Of a DNA stretch of 64,000 nucleotides, positions 22,108-32,874 are shown one piece after another (within the stretch, counting starts at the first letter, position 1; each line of letters starts with the position of its first letter). This DNA is from Podospora bellae-mahoneyi (lineage: Eukaryota; Ascomycota; Sordariomycetes; Sordariales; Podosporaceae), in the NCBI RefSeq assembly GCF_035222275.1, contig NC_085885.1, positions 2,418,001 through 2,482,000 of the forward strand, given 5' to 3'. The position numbers were made by a program, and so were the translations under genes. The notes under the pieces were generated by a model. It was given only the letters and a program-made list of their open reading frames with translations, was not told the DNA's origin and did no database searches.

Positions 22108-23178
22108 ATGACGCAACTCAGCAGCCTCTTCCTGACCGCCGTGCTCGCCCTTGCCTCGGGTGTCCGGGCCCAGTGCGGTGCAGGCAGCCCCCATGCCACC
22201 GTGTCCGGCTCAGGCAATTCTTTTAGGACAACCAGAGGCTCCACTCAACTCTACTCTGGTTCCGACTACAGAGCTGCCATCCAGGCCGGTCTCGATGGAA
22301 TCTCCAGCGGGCAGCGTGTTGCCGTTCTCGCCTCAGGATCCATCGGCGCCGGCACCATCACCCTCGCCTCGGGCAAGATCTTTGAGGGTTGCGGTACCAT
22401 CAACGTGGGCAACCGCGCCGGCCGAGGCGCCATTGAGATCCAAAACGTAAACGATGTCCAGATTCCTTTCCTCACCATGACGGGCAACCCCTACTTTGGC
22501 CTCCGTGTCTCCGGCACCCGCAACCTCAAGCTCGGCAAGCTCAACTTCAACCTCAGCGGTGGTCTCGCCATCCGTTTCGACCGCGACGCCGCCATGAACT
22601 ACAACGTCGAGATGGACACCATCACGGTCACCGGAGCTGGAAGCCATGCTGTCGAGACCTGGAACATTGACGGCCTGAAGATCAACTCTGTCATTGCGCG
22701 CGACGTGGGCGAGTCCGGTCTGCTGCTGCAAAACACCAGAAACGCTTGGGTCGGTCTCGTCGATGGCAACAACGTCGCCACCGGCACTGGGTATGCCACC
22801 TTCCGTATGGCCAACGAGAACGGCAAGAACGCCAATGGGAACTACAACACCAACGTGTACATCGACAAGGTCATCTCCCGCGGTGGTGGTCGCGGTATCT
22901 TCTGCGTCTCTCGCTCTGGTGGTGTGGTTATCCAGAACGTCGACTTGTCCAACAACGGGAACAACGCCATTCTCATCGAGAACTGCTACAACGTCTCGAT
23001 CCGCAGCGGCACCGTCAACGGCGGTGGAGAGGTCCGCCTGTCTGCCCGTTCAGAGTTCCCCAACAACAAGGACATCTGGATCACCCTGCAGGTGAACAAC
23101 AACTCTGTTCGTGAGTCGCCATGTGGCGAGAACACAAACTTCTCCATCAGTGGCAACGCCCGACAGCAGATCTGCTAA
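22108..23178 (+). CDS. Secreted right-handed parallel beta-helix protein (pectin-lyase-like fold)
   Basis: Secreted protein of 356 residues, single exon. A signal peptide covers about residues 1-21 (MTQLSSLFLTAVLALASGVR, cleavage before QCGAG). The body is a series of about 25-residue rungs with repeated Val/Ile and Asn ladders: GRGAIEIQNVNDVQIPFLTM, GLRVSGTRNLKLGKLNF, GLLLQNTRNAWVGLV, GVVIQNVDLSNNGNNAILIE. This is the pattern of pectate-lyase/rhamnogalacturonase folds. I do not recognise a catalytic signature (no DD or GH/RIK set as in GH28), so whether it is a polysaccharide lyase, hydrolase or non-enzymatic cell-wall protein is open. Cysteines are few and probably pair in two disulphides (C22-C91 region, C-terminal pair). 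Codon use matches housekeeping neighbours and no frame break is seen. Confidence 0.8.
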   Translation: MTQLSSLFLTAVLALASGVRAQCGAGSPHATVSGSGNSFRTTRGSTQLYSGSDYRAAIQAGLDGISSGQRVAVLASGSIGAGTITLASGKIFEGCGTINVGNRAGRGAIEIQNVNDVQIPFLTMTGNPYFGLRVSGTRNLKLGKLNFNLSGGLAIRFDRDAAMNYNVEMDTITVTGAGSHAVETWNIDGLKINSVIARDVGESGLLLQNTRNAWVGLVDGNNVATGTGYATFRMANENGKNANGNYNTNVYIDKVISRGGGRGIFCVSRSGGVVIQNVDLSNNGNNAILIENCYNVSIRSGTVNGGGEVRLSARSEFPNNKDIWITLQVNNNSVRESPCGENTNFSISGNARQQIC

Positions 23179-24491
23179 AAAAGGGGCTGGTGGAGCCAGT
23201 ACTTTTGGGTTAGAAGTCAAAAGGGGTGGAGCAAAAGTTGCCATGTATATACACGGTTAATCACATAGGAATGCACTTTCCATAAATCTTGATATTCAAG
23301 CTCGAGGCATTTGCTCGTCTCCGGGGAGTTGACTGAGGGAGCTGACTTGAGCAGACCTTGTTGGAGGTGCACTCGATCGATCTCGGACCCACGGGGAGTT
23401 GAGCTAATCACGCCAGATCACACTTCGGTAGCAGCAGCCACAGGAGGATAAGCAACACGCAAAGCACAGGTGTACGCGAAGCACTAGTAGCAAGCAAGAG
23501 AAACACGGGCAGGAGAAACACACGCAAGAGATATTACGAGTGTGACATCAAAGCATATCGAACGCAAGACATCACAGCAAAGTAAACACCAAGGTTCAAC
23601 CAGAAAAGCATGCTTTGAATGTGTGCAGCTGTTCCAAAATTGAACAACAACAACAACAACAAAAAAAAAAAAAGAAAAAAAAAGGTAAAAAAAAGACCCT
23701 CACTAAAATCCTTTCCTTGGTCCCTTCATGCGAACCACACGAGGAGTAGGAAAAGAGTGACCCCCTTTCTAAACCTGTCATCACACTCATACATACATCC
23801 AATCATGATCATGATCATGATCCATTCATTCCATCATCCATCATTCATCATCCATCATTCATCATCCATCATTCATCATCCATCATTCATCATCCATCAT
23901 TCATCATCCATCATCCATCATCCATCATTCATCATCCATCATTCATCATCCATCCATCCATCCCATCATGATCATCATCTAAACCGTTCAAATATACTCC
24001 CCCAAGACAGCACAGGTGTGAAAATATAACCCTTGCCACGGGTCTATGGGGTACGACAACAGAGCCTTTCACCATGACCGAGTTGCCGACGTTGTTGTTG
24101 ATATCCCTCCTGATCATGTCGAAGGGCGTGGCGCGGCGAAGAGAAGTTGGCGAAAAGGTGCAAAGGGGGTGTGACTGTCTCCTCTGCAAAATCTGATCAC
24201 GACTTCTTAAGTTGCCGTCCTTGATCATATCCTCCCAAATCCTCGTTGCTGTTCCTGTTCGGACTCTCTCCTCACATGTATGCATGTGGCGGAGCGGAGC
24301 GGAGCGGAAGGGAAAAGGGGAAGGGGAAGGGGAAGCGGAAGGGGAAAAAGAGGGTAGTCAGTGCAGAGTGTGAAGGGAGGAGAGGGTCAGTAGATATGTC
24401 GCTGCAGCCATCCCATCCCATCCGTCAGTTTCCACGCAGCCAGCCATCCGTGATTGTAACCGCCGCCTGGGCAGACGTCGTCATCGTCATT
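23179..24491. other. Repeat-rich intergenic region
   Basis: About 1.3 kb. The first part is A/C-rich 3' sequence. An (AAC)n plus poly-A block lies at 23644-23690, a CATC/CATT minisatellite at about 23818-23970, and a GGAGC/GGGGAA purine block at about 24292-24350. Apparent long frames here are translations of the repeats, not genes. Confidence 0.7.
23818..23970. repeat. CATCCATCATTCAT minisatellite
   Basis: About ten slightly varying copies of a 14-15 bp unit built from CATCCATCATTCAT, ending in a short (CATC)n run. The copies differ only by CATT/CATC interchange, which suggests recent slippage. Confidence 0.85.
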
Positions 24492-25496
24492 TCACTTCTT
24501 CCCGCTCTTCCTCTTCTGCACAACCGTGCACCACTGCCCACCATCTCCCTCCTCTTCCACCACACCGCCACAACAATGACCGACAGGCCCGGCCGATAGC
24601 CTCCACTCTTCAACCTTCTGGACCTTGCCATCCTTTTCCCCATTTGACGATGACGTCCGTCTCTTCCTCTTATCGGTGTCGCCCGCAAACGACGCTGGCG
24701 TCTGGGAGCGCCGCCAGGATTGGTCAATCTGGCGCGGTGGCAGTGGTGGTGGTGGTGGTGAGGGACTGGCCGCCAAACGCGCCGGTGGAGTCGACGGCGG
24801 CGTTGGCAAACCGGCGAGAGAGGGCCCAGAGGCGGTGGTGGTGGCGATGGTCACCATGGCGTTGTTGACGTCGCGCCAGCGCTGCGGAGCCGCCTGGCGC
24901 ATGTGAGCGAGGAGGTCAGAGAGCGACTGCCTCGTCAGTTGCTTGTTCTCCTGCCCACGCCAGGCGCTCAGGCAGGTCGCCGGCACGGCCTAGACTCTGG
25001 TCACGTCGATCCACGTCGGGAAGTTGAAGCGGATGCCGTGCTGGAGCTGGATAAAAGGCCGACTGGGATCGGGCCTTTCCGAGTTACAGTTGGCGGCTGC
25101 GGGGAAAACCGTCTTGTCGGCTGTGAGGTAGATGGTCAGCAAGGTTGGACATGAAGATGGATATGAGGGTGATACGATAATAGCGGGAAGGTGACAGGAA
25201 GGTGACAGGAAGGTGACATGAACTGAGCACGGCATGCATGATAATGGATTGGCGATGTACTTACGATGTATCTTCCTGAGGTCTGGCCTCCACCATGGAG
25301 CTTGCGCGGTCCCACGCGAAGAGCACCCGAACGACGAGATCAACGCAATCAGGGCCATGAACCCGTCATGCGACCGCTTCAGGATAATGCAAGGGTGGCC
25401 AAAGCCTCCCTGGTCCATCCGCGGTGTGGTCTGGTTGATGTCGCTCATGTGGATGAACTTCTCGCTCATCAACCTAACACATTGCCCCGAGGGCAT
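24492..25496 (-). pseudogene. Fungal conserved-type small protein interrupted by an in-frame TAG
   Basis: Two exons (25496-25265 and 25120 onward) joined by an in-phase 144-bp intron read MPSGQCVRLMSEKFIHMSD, DQGGFGHPCIILKRSHDGF and RFNFPTWIDVTRV before a TAG at 24992-24990. The frame then stays open to 24492: VPATCLSAWRGQEN, QLTRQSLSDLLAHMRQ, then a Pro/Ser-rich tail. Fungal hypothetical proteins with a GGFxHP core usually continue with a Leu-rich C-terminal helix (as SLSDLLAHM here), so the part after the TAG looks like the rest of the same protein. A CAG-to-TAG change would be the simplest cause. If the TAG is the true end, the product is a 120-residue protein. Molecular function is unknown. 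The intron carries three GGTGACAGGAA-type repeats. Confidence 0.5.
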
Positions 25497-26441
25497 GGAG
25501 TCGATGGCGTGTGGGCCATATCGTTCGCAAGCGCTGGAATGACTGCGGTTGCATGAGAGAGAGAAATGGAAAAAAGCGAAACACCGGGGCAGAAGAAGAG
25601 TATATGTAACTGAATTAAGCTTAAACTTTTTCGAAACCAATGTGGACCAGGGAATCTCTTCAAAGTCACTGCAGTGACGCGTCGTGGCCGGGACTCAACC
25701 ATCGTGAGTCTGATTATGGTCGATGTGGAGAAATGGGCTGGACGCCCTGTTTCTCAACTTGTCTTTCGATGCTTTCAATGCTTGTTAGGCACGACTGTAG
25801 ACTTTGTGGCAGGACTGTCCGGTGAAGTGAGATGGAGACGGTCCAGCTGACAACTTGCAAAATTATTGACTGATTTCTGGAAAAGAAGTAAAAACAGCTT
25901 GTTGGGGAAGTGAAATTGGTATACCAACCGGGATAATTCGAATATCCCGTGTGGCGGGATCCCATAAGTTTTAATCTACTGCCACGTATTGAATATTCAG
26001 CGACTTCTGGTTATAGCATAGACTTCCGGTTTTTCTTTTTGGGTTCTGGGGTGGCTTTGAATTGGAGGCCCGCCGCCCCTGGCTTGATCCATACATTGTT
26101 CCAACAACCCACCTCGAGAAGATTCTGCCTCTGTCCTGAAAGCTGATTAAGACTGAGGAAATGAAAACTGATATACATGGTGATGGGAGTTTTGGTTCTA
26201 TCCTGCACTTCACAAAACATACTACGGAATAATAAATTTTCCAGGGGCGCTTTGTCTTATAATCGGAGCTACCCAGTTCCAGATTAGCAACTGTTCTATG
26301 AGACCGGCTTCCCAATACACAAACCATTGTGTCTGCAACATAAAAAATCCAGTAACAAGTCATTATATGACAAGCACGAAGGAAACAGCAGATCAGAATT
26401 GAATCCCAACATCAAGGCTCATGATAACAAACTCGTCTCTC
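25497..26441. other. AT-richer intergenic region
   Basis: About 940 bp with lower GC than the surrounding genes, particularly 25850-26400. No recognisable coding sequence. Confidence 0.6.
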
Positions 26442-27179
26442 TCACAACTTCCCCACAGCCTTCAACCCCCTCTCCCCATCAACAAGCACACACCACCCCT
26501 CCCCTCCCCAACCCCCATCCCCCGCAACCACGGCCCTAAAGTTGTTCTTCGCAAAAGCCAGCACCTCATTGTTAAAAGTGCCCGGCTGCAAAAACACACT
26601 CGGGAAGCCGAGCTCCTTTGCCTCTTTCAAACTGGAAAGGGTAATAGCAGGGGGGGTGATGAACGAAACCGAGGTCTCCTCTGGCTTCTCGATCTCTTTG
26701 AGCGAGGTGACAACGGGGCGGTCCTCACCGTCGACGGGAATGGGCTTGCCGGAGGGGTTGATGGGGGTGACAGGGAGGTTGTGGTTGAGGTACCATTTGA
26801 AGACTTGAACCGGTGTTAGTATGTGTTGTTTGATTACCTAGGGATGAGGTTGGTGATAGGTACCTTTGTACCCGTACTTCTCTTGGTTGGCACTAGCTCC
26901 CACGACGGCATACTTGGGAGACTGGAAAAACGTCCTGAGTGTCGCATCGGTAGCAGCCATGGTTGCGAATTGAGCTGTCTTGAGACGGGGTTTGAATAAA
27001 GTGCGGCTGAGAGAGTGTGATGTCGTTGTGAGTGGAGCACAGTTATGGCAGTTTATAGTTGTGGGAGTGTGAAGAGGAAACCAGGTGTAAGCTGGAGAAT
27101 GCACTCGAACGGATCGTGAAACTGGACTGCAAGCGAGGTTCAATCGAGAGGACAAAGAGGGAAGAAGCTGACGATGCAT
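26442..27179 (-). CDS. CoA-binding domain protein (YccU-like), possibly mitochondrial
   Basis: Small Rossmann-fold CoA-binding protein (CoA_binding_2 type). Two exons, intron 26863-26804. The core begins TLRTFFQSPKYAVVGASANQ, where VVGASANQEKYGYK is the nucleotide-binding loop, continues KWYLNHNLPVTPINPSGKP, and ends SVFLQPGTFNNEVLAFA and WCVLVDGERGLKAVG. Two starts are possible in one frame. ATG at 26960 (MAATDATLRTFF) gives 152 residues, the normal family size. ATG at 27179 (MHRQLLPSLSSRLNL) gives 225 residues with a Ser/Arg-rich, acid-free leader that looks like a mitochondrial presequence. The ligand and cellular role are not established for the family. Confidence 0.85.
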
Positions 27180-27990
27180 CTAAATGTATTTAATGCGCTT
27201 AGGTGAGAGGAAAATGACAAATCTTTGCGGCACACGCTGCAAGCCGAATCACACAATGTCAAGCAAAGAGCCGCCAAGGACCCCAAGAGATGCGGGCGAC
27301 GCCGATGTTATAGCGGTTGACGCCCCCGCAAACGGGAGGTGCTAATGCCGCTGGAGGCTGGAGCAATGACGTGCCTCGGTCTAGGAGACGAGAGGTGCCC
27401 CGCTGGCTGGTAAGGTATCAGGCAGGGACAAAGGGGTCGGCTTGCTGCGCAACAGACAGCTGATGGATTGCGACCTGGAGCTAGTCGGATAAGAGATAAT
27501 CCAACCAGTGAAACTCAAAGAAACATAACTGTGCCGATGTGTGTGCTGTCACGTGCCTGGAATGAATGGCATCACGTGCTATGGCTTCCCCGATCCTCTT
27601 GTTCTGCACTCCTGCCAAAGATGGGTTAACCTTGCCTTGAAGGCCATCTTCGACTTCCAACTTCATGGAAACTGAGTGCCCCGTATCGATAAGAAAAGGA
27701 GGGGCAGTGCCAAGGCGTGTGGTGGGTTGTTGCTGGAGCCGTTGCCCCGTGAAACAGTCAACAAGCACCGGCATGGAGGCACAGACCAAGACAGCGCAGC
27801 CCGACCATTTCAGCTGGCGGTCAAACCAAGGCCATAGAAATTGGCAACCCCCCGTCTCTGAATCCACTCTCTAGACCGCACATCAACTTCCGAATAGCTT
27901 CGTCTTGTTCTGCCCTCAGCATTTAAGCAAAGTTTCCTGCCCAGCCTTTTCCGCGCGTTCATTTAGTTTTGCATCACACACGCAATCAAA
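27180..27990. other. Divergent intergenic region
   Basis: About 810 bp between the CoA-binding gene and the light-chain gene, which point away from each other. No coding sequence is supported. Confidence 0.6.
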
Positions 27991-28778
27991 ATGGTGAGTA
28001 CATATGCCACGCACAGTTCGAGGATCAGGAGAGCGCCATCAAAGCAGCAGCACAGCCAATCAGCCACCACAGTCCCCCCCAAATTGTTAGCGCACCGATG
28101 CGGTACGGCGGTACGGCGGTTACCTGTACCTGGCGGGCAGTGGTGCCAACTTTAAAAGTTGGATGGTCGCTTGTCTTTGACGGCGACGACAACGACTGAC
28201 TGCTTTCTATTTTTTTTGCGCCCAATTGCTTCTCTCTCCCGACCTCGAATCATCGCATCGCATCCTAAAAGATGGCCACTAATCAGTTTGACTCCCCGCA
28301 GGCTTCGACCAACTACAAGGAGGCTTTCTCTCTGTTCGACAAGCGCGGCAACGGCCGTGTCACCCTCGATAGCTTGGGCGATCTCCTGCGCGCCTGCGGC
28401 CAGAACCCAACCCTTGCCGAGATCCAGGAGCTCGAGAAGAACGTTGGCGGTGATTGTGAGCAGAAGAACATGGAAGTGCACAAGGCACAGTGACTGACAG
28501 ACGACTCCAATATAGTCGACTTTGAGACCTTCCAGCGCATTCTGAACCGACCGGGCGGCTTCCGTGACCCTGGCGAGCCCGACGAGTACTGCCGCGGTTT
28601 CCAAGTATTCGACAAAGACATGACGGGCTTTATCGGCGTGGGCCAGCTCAAGTACATCCTGACGAACCTGGGCGAGAAGATGACCGAGGAGGAGGTGGAC
28701 GAGCTGCTCAAGGCGGTGGACACCAGCAACGGGCAGGTCAACTACACGGAGCTCGTCCGCACCATTCTCGCCAACTAG
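27991..28778 (+). CDS. CDC4: Essential myosin light chain, Cdc4-type (EF-hand family)
   Basis: Calmodulin-like light chain that binds myosin IQ motifs in the cytokinetic ring. EF-hand-like blocks: EAFSLFDKRGNGRVTLDSLG, LLRACGQNPTLAEI, then FQVFDKDMTGFIGVGQLKY and VDTSNGQVNYTELV. The close match to fission-yeast Cdc4 includes ACGQNPT, LNRPGGF and the C-terminus ILAN. Loop 1 has GNGR, lacking the acidic set for tight calcium binding, as in essential light chains. Two starts are possible. The one given splices a first exon that is only ATG (27991-27993, donor GTGAGT) to 28302 (MASTNYKEAF, 139 residues). A second ATG at 28272 (MATNQFDSPQASTN, 148 residues) reads straight through. The intron at 28456-28515 is common to both. 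Confidence 0.9.
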
Positions 28779-29803
28779 AGGGAGGTGAAGCTACCGGACG
28801 TATGGGGGTCTGCAGTATGACAGACATGTTTTCATTTTGGGGGCACTTGCATCGATTAAGAGGCGGGCCAGGCGTTGGAGTACTTTTGGGGCGATCTATC
28901 ATGTATCGATTCTGGGCAGCTGGATGAGGCTCTGTTGTGCCCTTGTGGTTTGGGATAGTAATAGAGACTTGTTGGCAACATTTGATGAGACTGCGCTGGT
29001 GGCTGTGACTCGATGGATGGATGTGGATTCGAGCAAGTTCCAGCAGGGATATGGCTTTTCAGTCCCGGACACGGATACATGCAGTCTTCACTTCCCAACT
29101 CTGTTTCCAAATGTCTTCGCGAATACTGGACTCTCAATGCCCTCAAAACTCCAAGTCCCGTGTCGACGACCCTTTATATGTCCCTTACGCCGACATCGAC
29201 AGCAGGGGTGGATCGCCAGATGCACGGACCCCTGTCGGGCCTGGTCCTAGCTCAAACATAGCATGCCGGACCTCGATTACCAGACATCATCGTTCGAGCT
29301 GCAGCAAGTGAAGACAACACTTGACGACGAATGCCAGTGCCGCTCGGTCTCCTCCCTCGGACCACGTAGCTCACTATTGAACTACTGTTAAGCACACCGC
29401 TCCCCCGCCTCTCGTCACCCGTCAGCTCGTAGCACCTTGTTCTCTATCCGTCTCACGAACCCCGCAGTTGGGTTCTCTTATTGACATCTGTCTCCGTGCG
29501 TACAGTGCAGTTGTCAACCTGGCGCCCAACATTCCCTCCGCACGGCAGGCCGTCTTCCTGCTTCTCTTTTCCCTTCTCCTCTTCTCCACCGTCACCGTCA
29601 TCCTGGCTGCGCCACGGTACGCCCCCCGCATTTCTGCGCTGTTCACGCAGTTACGGTACAGCCGCCCCCACCATTTCAAAGGTCAAGCTCCTCTCGGTCA
29701 CGTCTTCAATGTGGTTACTGCTGCCACCACTACCTCCGCACGTCTAGCTACACTGTCGTACTCAACCCTAGGCTCCTTCTACACACACGCACCCGACGTC
29801 AAC
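28779..29803. other. Intergenic region and open 5' leader of the oligopeptidase gene
   Basis: About 1 kb. From about 29468 the oligopeptidase frame is open for 112 codons upstream of its first ATG, without any ATG of its own, and it follows an acceptor-like CCCGCAG. It could be a spliced N-terminal exon. Otherwise no gene. Confidence 0.55.
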
Positions 29804-32024
29804 ATGGCCAAATACGCCAACCCTCCCCAGGACCCCCCGTTGTTCACCGGCACCAAGGACTCCATCGTCGCCGACTCCAAGGCTCTCTGCGACAACACAC
29901 GCTCCCTCCTTGACAAGCTTGTTGCTGAGATCAAGCCGAACGACGCTGCCACCTTCGAGGCCGTCCTCCGCCCCCAGATCGAAGACGAGAACCAGAGCTC
30001 GCTATCGGCCCGCATCCTTGGCTTCTACCAGTATGTCAGCGCCGATGCCGCCCTTCGCGATGCCAGCACCGAGGCCGAGAAGATTATGGACGAGTTCGGC
30101 ATCGAGGTCAGCATGCGCGAGGACGTCTTCAAGCTTGTCGATGCCGTCTACAAGAACAGCGGGCTTGCTGAGAGCAAGGAACAGGACAAGGACCGTCTGA
30201 TCACCGAAGAGCTGGCCAAGATCACCGGTCTGGAGAGCGTTGAGAGCGCCAGACTGTTGGAGAAGGAACACAAGAGCTACATCAAGAATGGCCTCGGTCT
30301 TCCCGAGGGTGAGAAGAGGGACCGCTTCAAGGAAATCAAGAAGAAGCTTAGCCAGATCAGCATTGCCTTCCAGAAGAACCTCAACGAGGAGAATGGCGGC
30401 CTCTGGTTCACCCTAGAGGAGCTCGATGGCGTTCCGCAGGATGTCTTGGACGGCCTGGAGAAGGGCACCGGCGAGAACGAGGGCAAGCTACGTCTCTCCT
30501 TCAAGTACCCCGACCTCTTCCCCACCCTCAAGTTTGCCAAGAACCCCGAAACTCGCCGCAAGGTGTTCATCGCGAACGAAAACAAGTGCAACGACAATGT
30601 TGAGCTGTTCCGTGAGGCTATCGAGCTTCGGGACGAGGCCGCTCGTCTGCTCGGTTACCCTGACCACGCCACCTTCCGCATTGAGGACAAGATGGCCAAG
30701 ACGACCAAGACTGTTCTTGACTTCTTGAACGATCTCAAGGAGCGTCTCGGCCCTGGTGGTCTCAAGGAAATCGAACACCTCAAGGAGCTGAAGAAGAAGG
30801 ACCACGAGGAGCGCGGTCTCCCGTACGATGGCAACTACTATCTCTGGGATCATCGTTACTACGACCGCCTGATGATTGAGAAGGAGTACAGCATTGATGA
30901 GAATGCGATTGCTGAGTACTTCCCAATCACCTCCACCATCGAGGGCATGCTCAAGATCTTTGAGACGCTCTTTGGCCTCGTTTTCAACCAGTTGACTCCT
31001 GAGGACCGCGCGCGTATCTCGCCTACCGGGAAGGCTGAGGATATCGCATGGCATGAGGATGTTATCATCTTTAGCGTATGGGACGACAAGTCGGAGGGTG
31101 AAGGGTTCGTCGGGTACCTCTACCTAGATCTCCATCCCCGTCAAGGCAAGTATGGCCACGCCGCCAACTTCAACCTGCAGCCTGGCTTCATCCAGGCCAA
31201 CGGTTCAAGACGCTACCCCGCCACTGCCTTGGTATGCAACTTCTCCAAGCCCACCAAGGAGAAGCCTTCTCTCCTCAAGCACGACGAGGTTGTCACCCTC
31301 TTCCACGAGCTGGGTCACGGTATCCATGACCTTGTCGGCCGCACTCAGTATGCTCGCTACCATGGCACTTCCACGGTTCGAGACTTTGTGGAAGCCCCCA
31401 GTCAGATGCTGGAGAACTGGTGCTGGACCCCCAGTCAGCTCAAGAGCCTGAGCAAACACTACAAGACGGGCGAGTCGATTCCCGACGATCTTATCGAAAA
31501 GCTCATCTCGACCAAGCACGTCAATGATGCTCTCTTCAACCTGAGACAGCTGCACTTTGGCCTGTTCGACATGACGGTTCACACACCCAAGTCGCATGAG
31601 GAACTCAAGAAGCTGGACATCAGCAAACTGTACAATGACCTCCGGGCGGACATTTCCAAGATCAAGGGGCCCGAGGAGCAGGGTGAGGCCAGGTAAGTTT
31701 TTTTTTATTGTCAAGGGCTCGAGTCAGTTTTCAATGCTAACTGTTGTTTGTAGCAACTGGGGTAACGGCCAGGCGACGTTTGGGCACTTGATTGGGGGTT
31801 ATGATGCGGGCTATTATGGTTATTTGAGCTCGCAGGTGTATTCGACTGACATGTTTTATACCAAGTTCAAGAAGGACCCGATGAACGGGGTGGAGGGGAG
31901 GAGGTACAGGCATACCGTGCTGGCGAAGGGGGGGTCCAGGGATGAGATGGTTTCGTTGGAGGAGTTTCTTGGGCGGAAGCCGAGTTCGGAGGCTTTTTAC
32001 AAGGAGTTGGGGTTGGAGGGTTGA
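29804..32024 (+). CDS. PRD1: M3 family zinc oligopeptidase (saccharolysin/thimet oligopeptidase, Prd1-type)
   Basis: Zinc metallopeptidase that cuts short peptides, in the cytosol and, for Prd1, also the mitochondrial intermembrane space. 719 residues, two exons (29804-31692, 31754-32024). The catalytic motif HELGH is at 501-505 with the third zinc ligand in FVEAPSQMLENW (E530), the M3 signature. Upstream blocks LYLDLHPRQGKYGHAANF and TALVCNFSKP, and downstream GGYDAGYYGYLSSQVYSTDMF, are typical of thimet oligopeptidases. The first ATG gives MAKYANPPQDPPLFTG. The same frame continues open upstream for 112 codons with a hydrophobic stretch (AVFLLLFSLLLFSTVTVILA) but no ATG. The coding strand turns strongly G-rich in exon 2. 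Confidence 0.92.
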
Positions 32025-32874
32025 GGGGTGGCCGCTTTTCTTTTGTGGTTTGGGCTGGAGCACTTTTGCTAGCCATCGTTATCAGGAACAATGTTACCAG
32101 TGTATATCGTTCTCGAATGAAAAGAATTTTGGACTGGTAGATGAGGTGGCAGTTGTGCTGGGGTGAGGAGGCTGAAAAAAGGCTTGTTTCGAGTTTGCCA
32201 CTTCCGTTTGGGTCATCTGAACTTTGTACATTACGCCTCGGCCCGCTTTCTAGTGTCTCCGAAGGGAAGTCCCGTCCCTCCATGTTGGACTACAAACGAC
32301 TGCCGAGATCTTCTAGATGTTTGTAACTACCGCGAGTCATCACGTAACAGTATTGGAGATACTTGCGCTTCCTCATTTCCGAAGTCCGGTTCTGGTTCTG
32401 GAAGCTGCAGGTGAAGGATGAAAGGGGGAGAGGCTGGCTCACCGACAACGGCGGTGGGGGGAGGTGGGTTTGGGCTGGGGATCCTGACTTGGACGGATTA
32501 GGAAGGTGAGGTATAGGATCAGCTCTTGAAGGGGCGGGTTGCCGGTGGAGGTGAGTCGTCGGTGACGGATTTGGCTGCCGGTTGAGTAATGGGGAGAGCT
32601 TCCCTTTGGCCGTCGGCAGTTGGAGGGGGTTGTTGTGCTGTGTGCTTTCCTGAGGTATCTGCTGGGTGGTGAGGCTGTTGGTCAGGTTGTTTGGGGGGTG
32701 GGGATGGATGTGAGAGATGAGACTGGTTGTATACGGAGTACAATTCAACAGGAAAGGACTCAACTGACCCGTTAGCAGGAGGAGACGAAAAGGGGGTGAC
32801 CAGGAGGTTTTGCAACATGGCACAGAAAGCAATGTAGGGTGAGGGTGGGAACTGAGAAAATACTAAACCACGAA
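32025..32874. other. Intergenic, possible small spliced gene on minus strand
   Basis: A minus-strand ATG at 32818 opens a 99-codon Pro/Gln/Ser-rich frame (MLQNLLVTPFSSPPANGS) to 32519. A second minus-strand stretch near 32400-32290 reads SEMRKRKYLQYCYVMTRG, after a good acceptor CCTGCAG at about 32405. I could not join them with a normal-length intron in phase, so I do not call a gene. Confidence 0.35.

Noticed and set aside
23619-24029. 136-codon frame over the repeats
   Set aside because: Translation of poly-A and CATC repeats.
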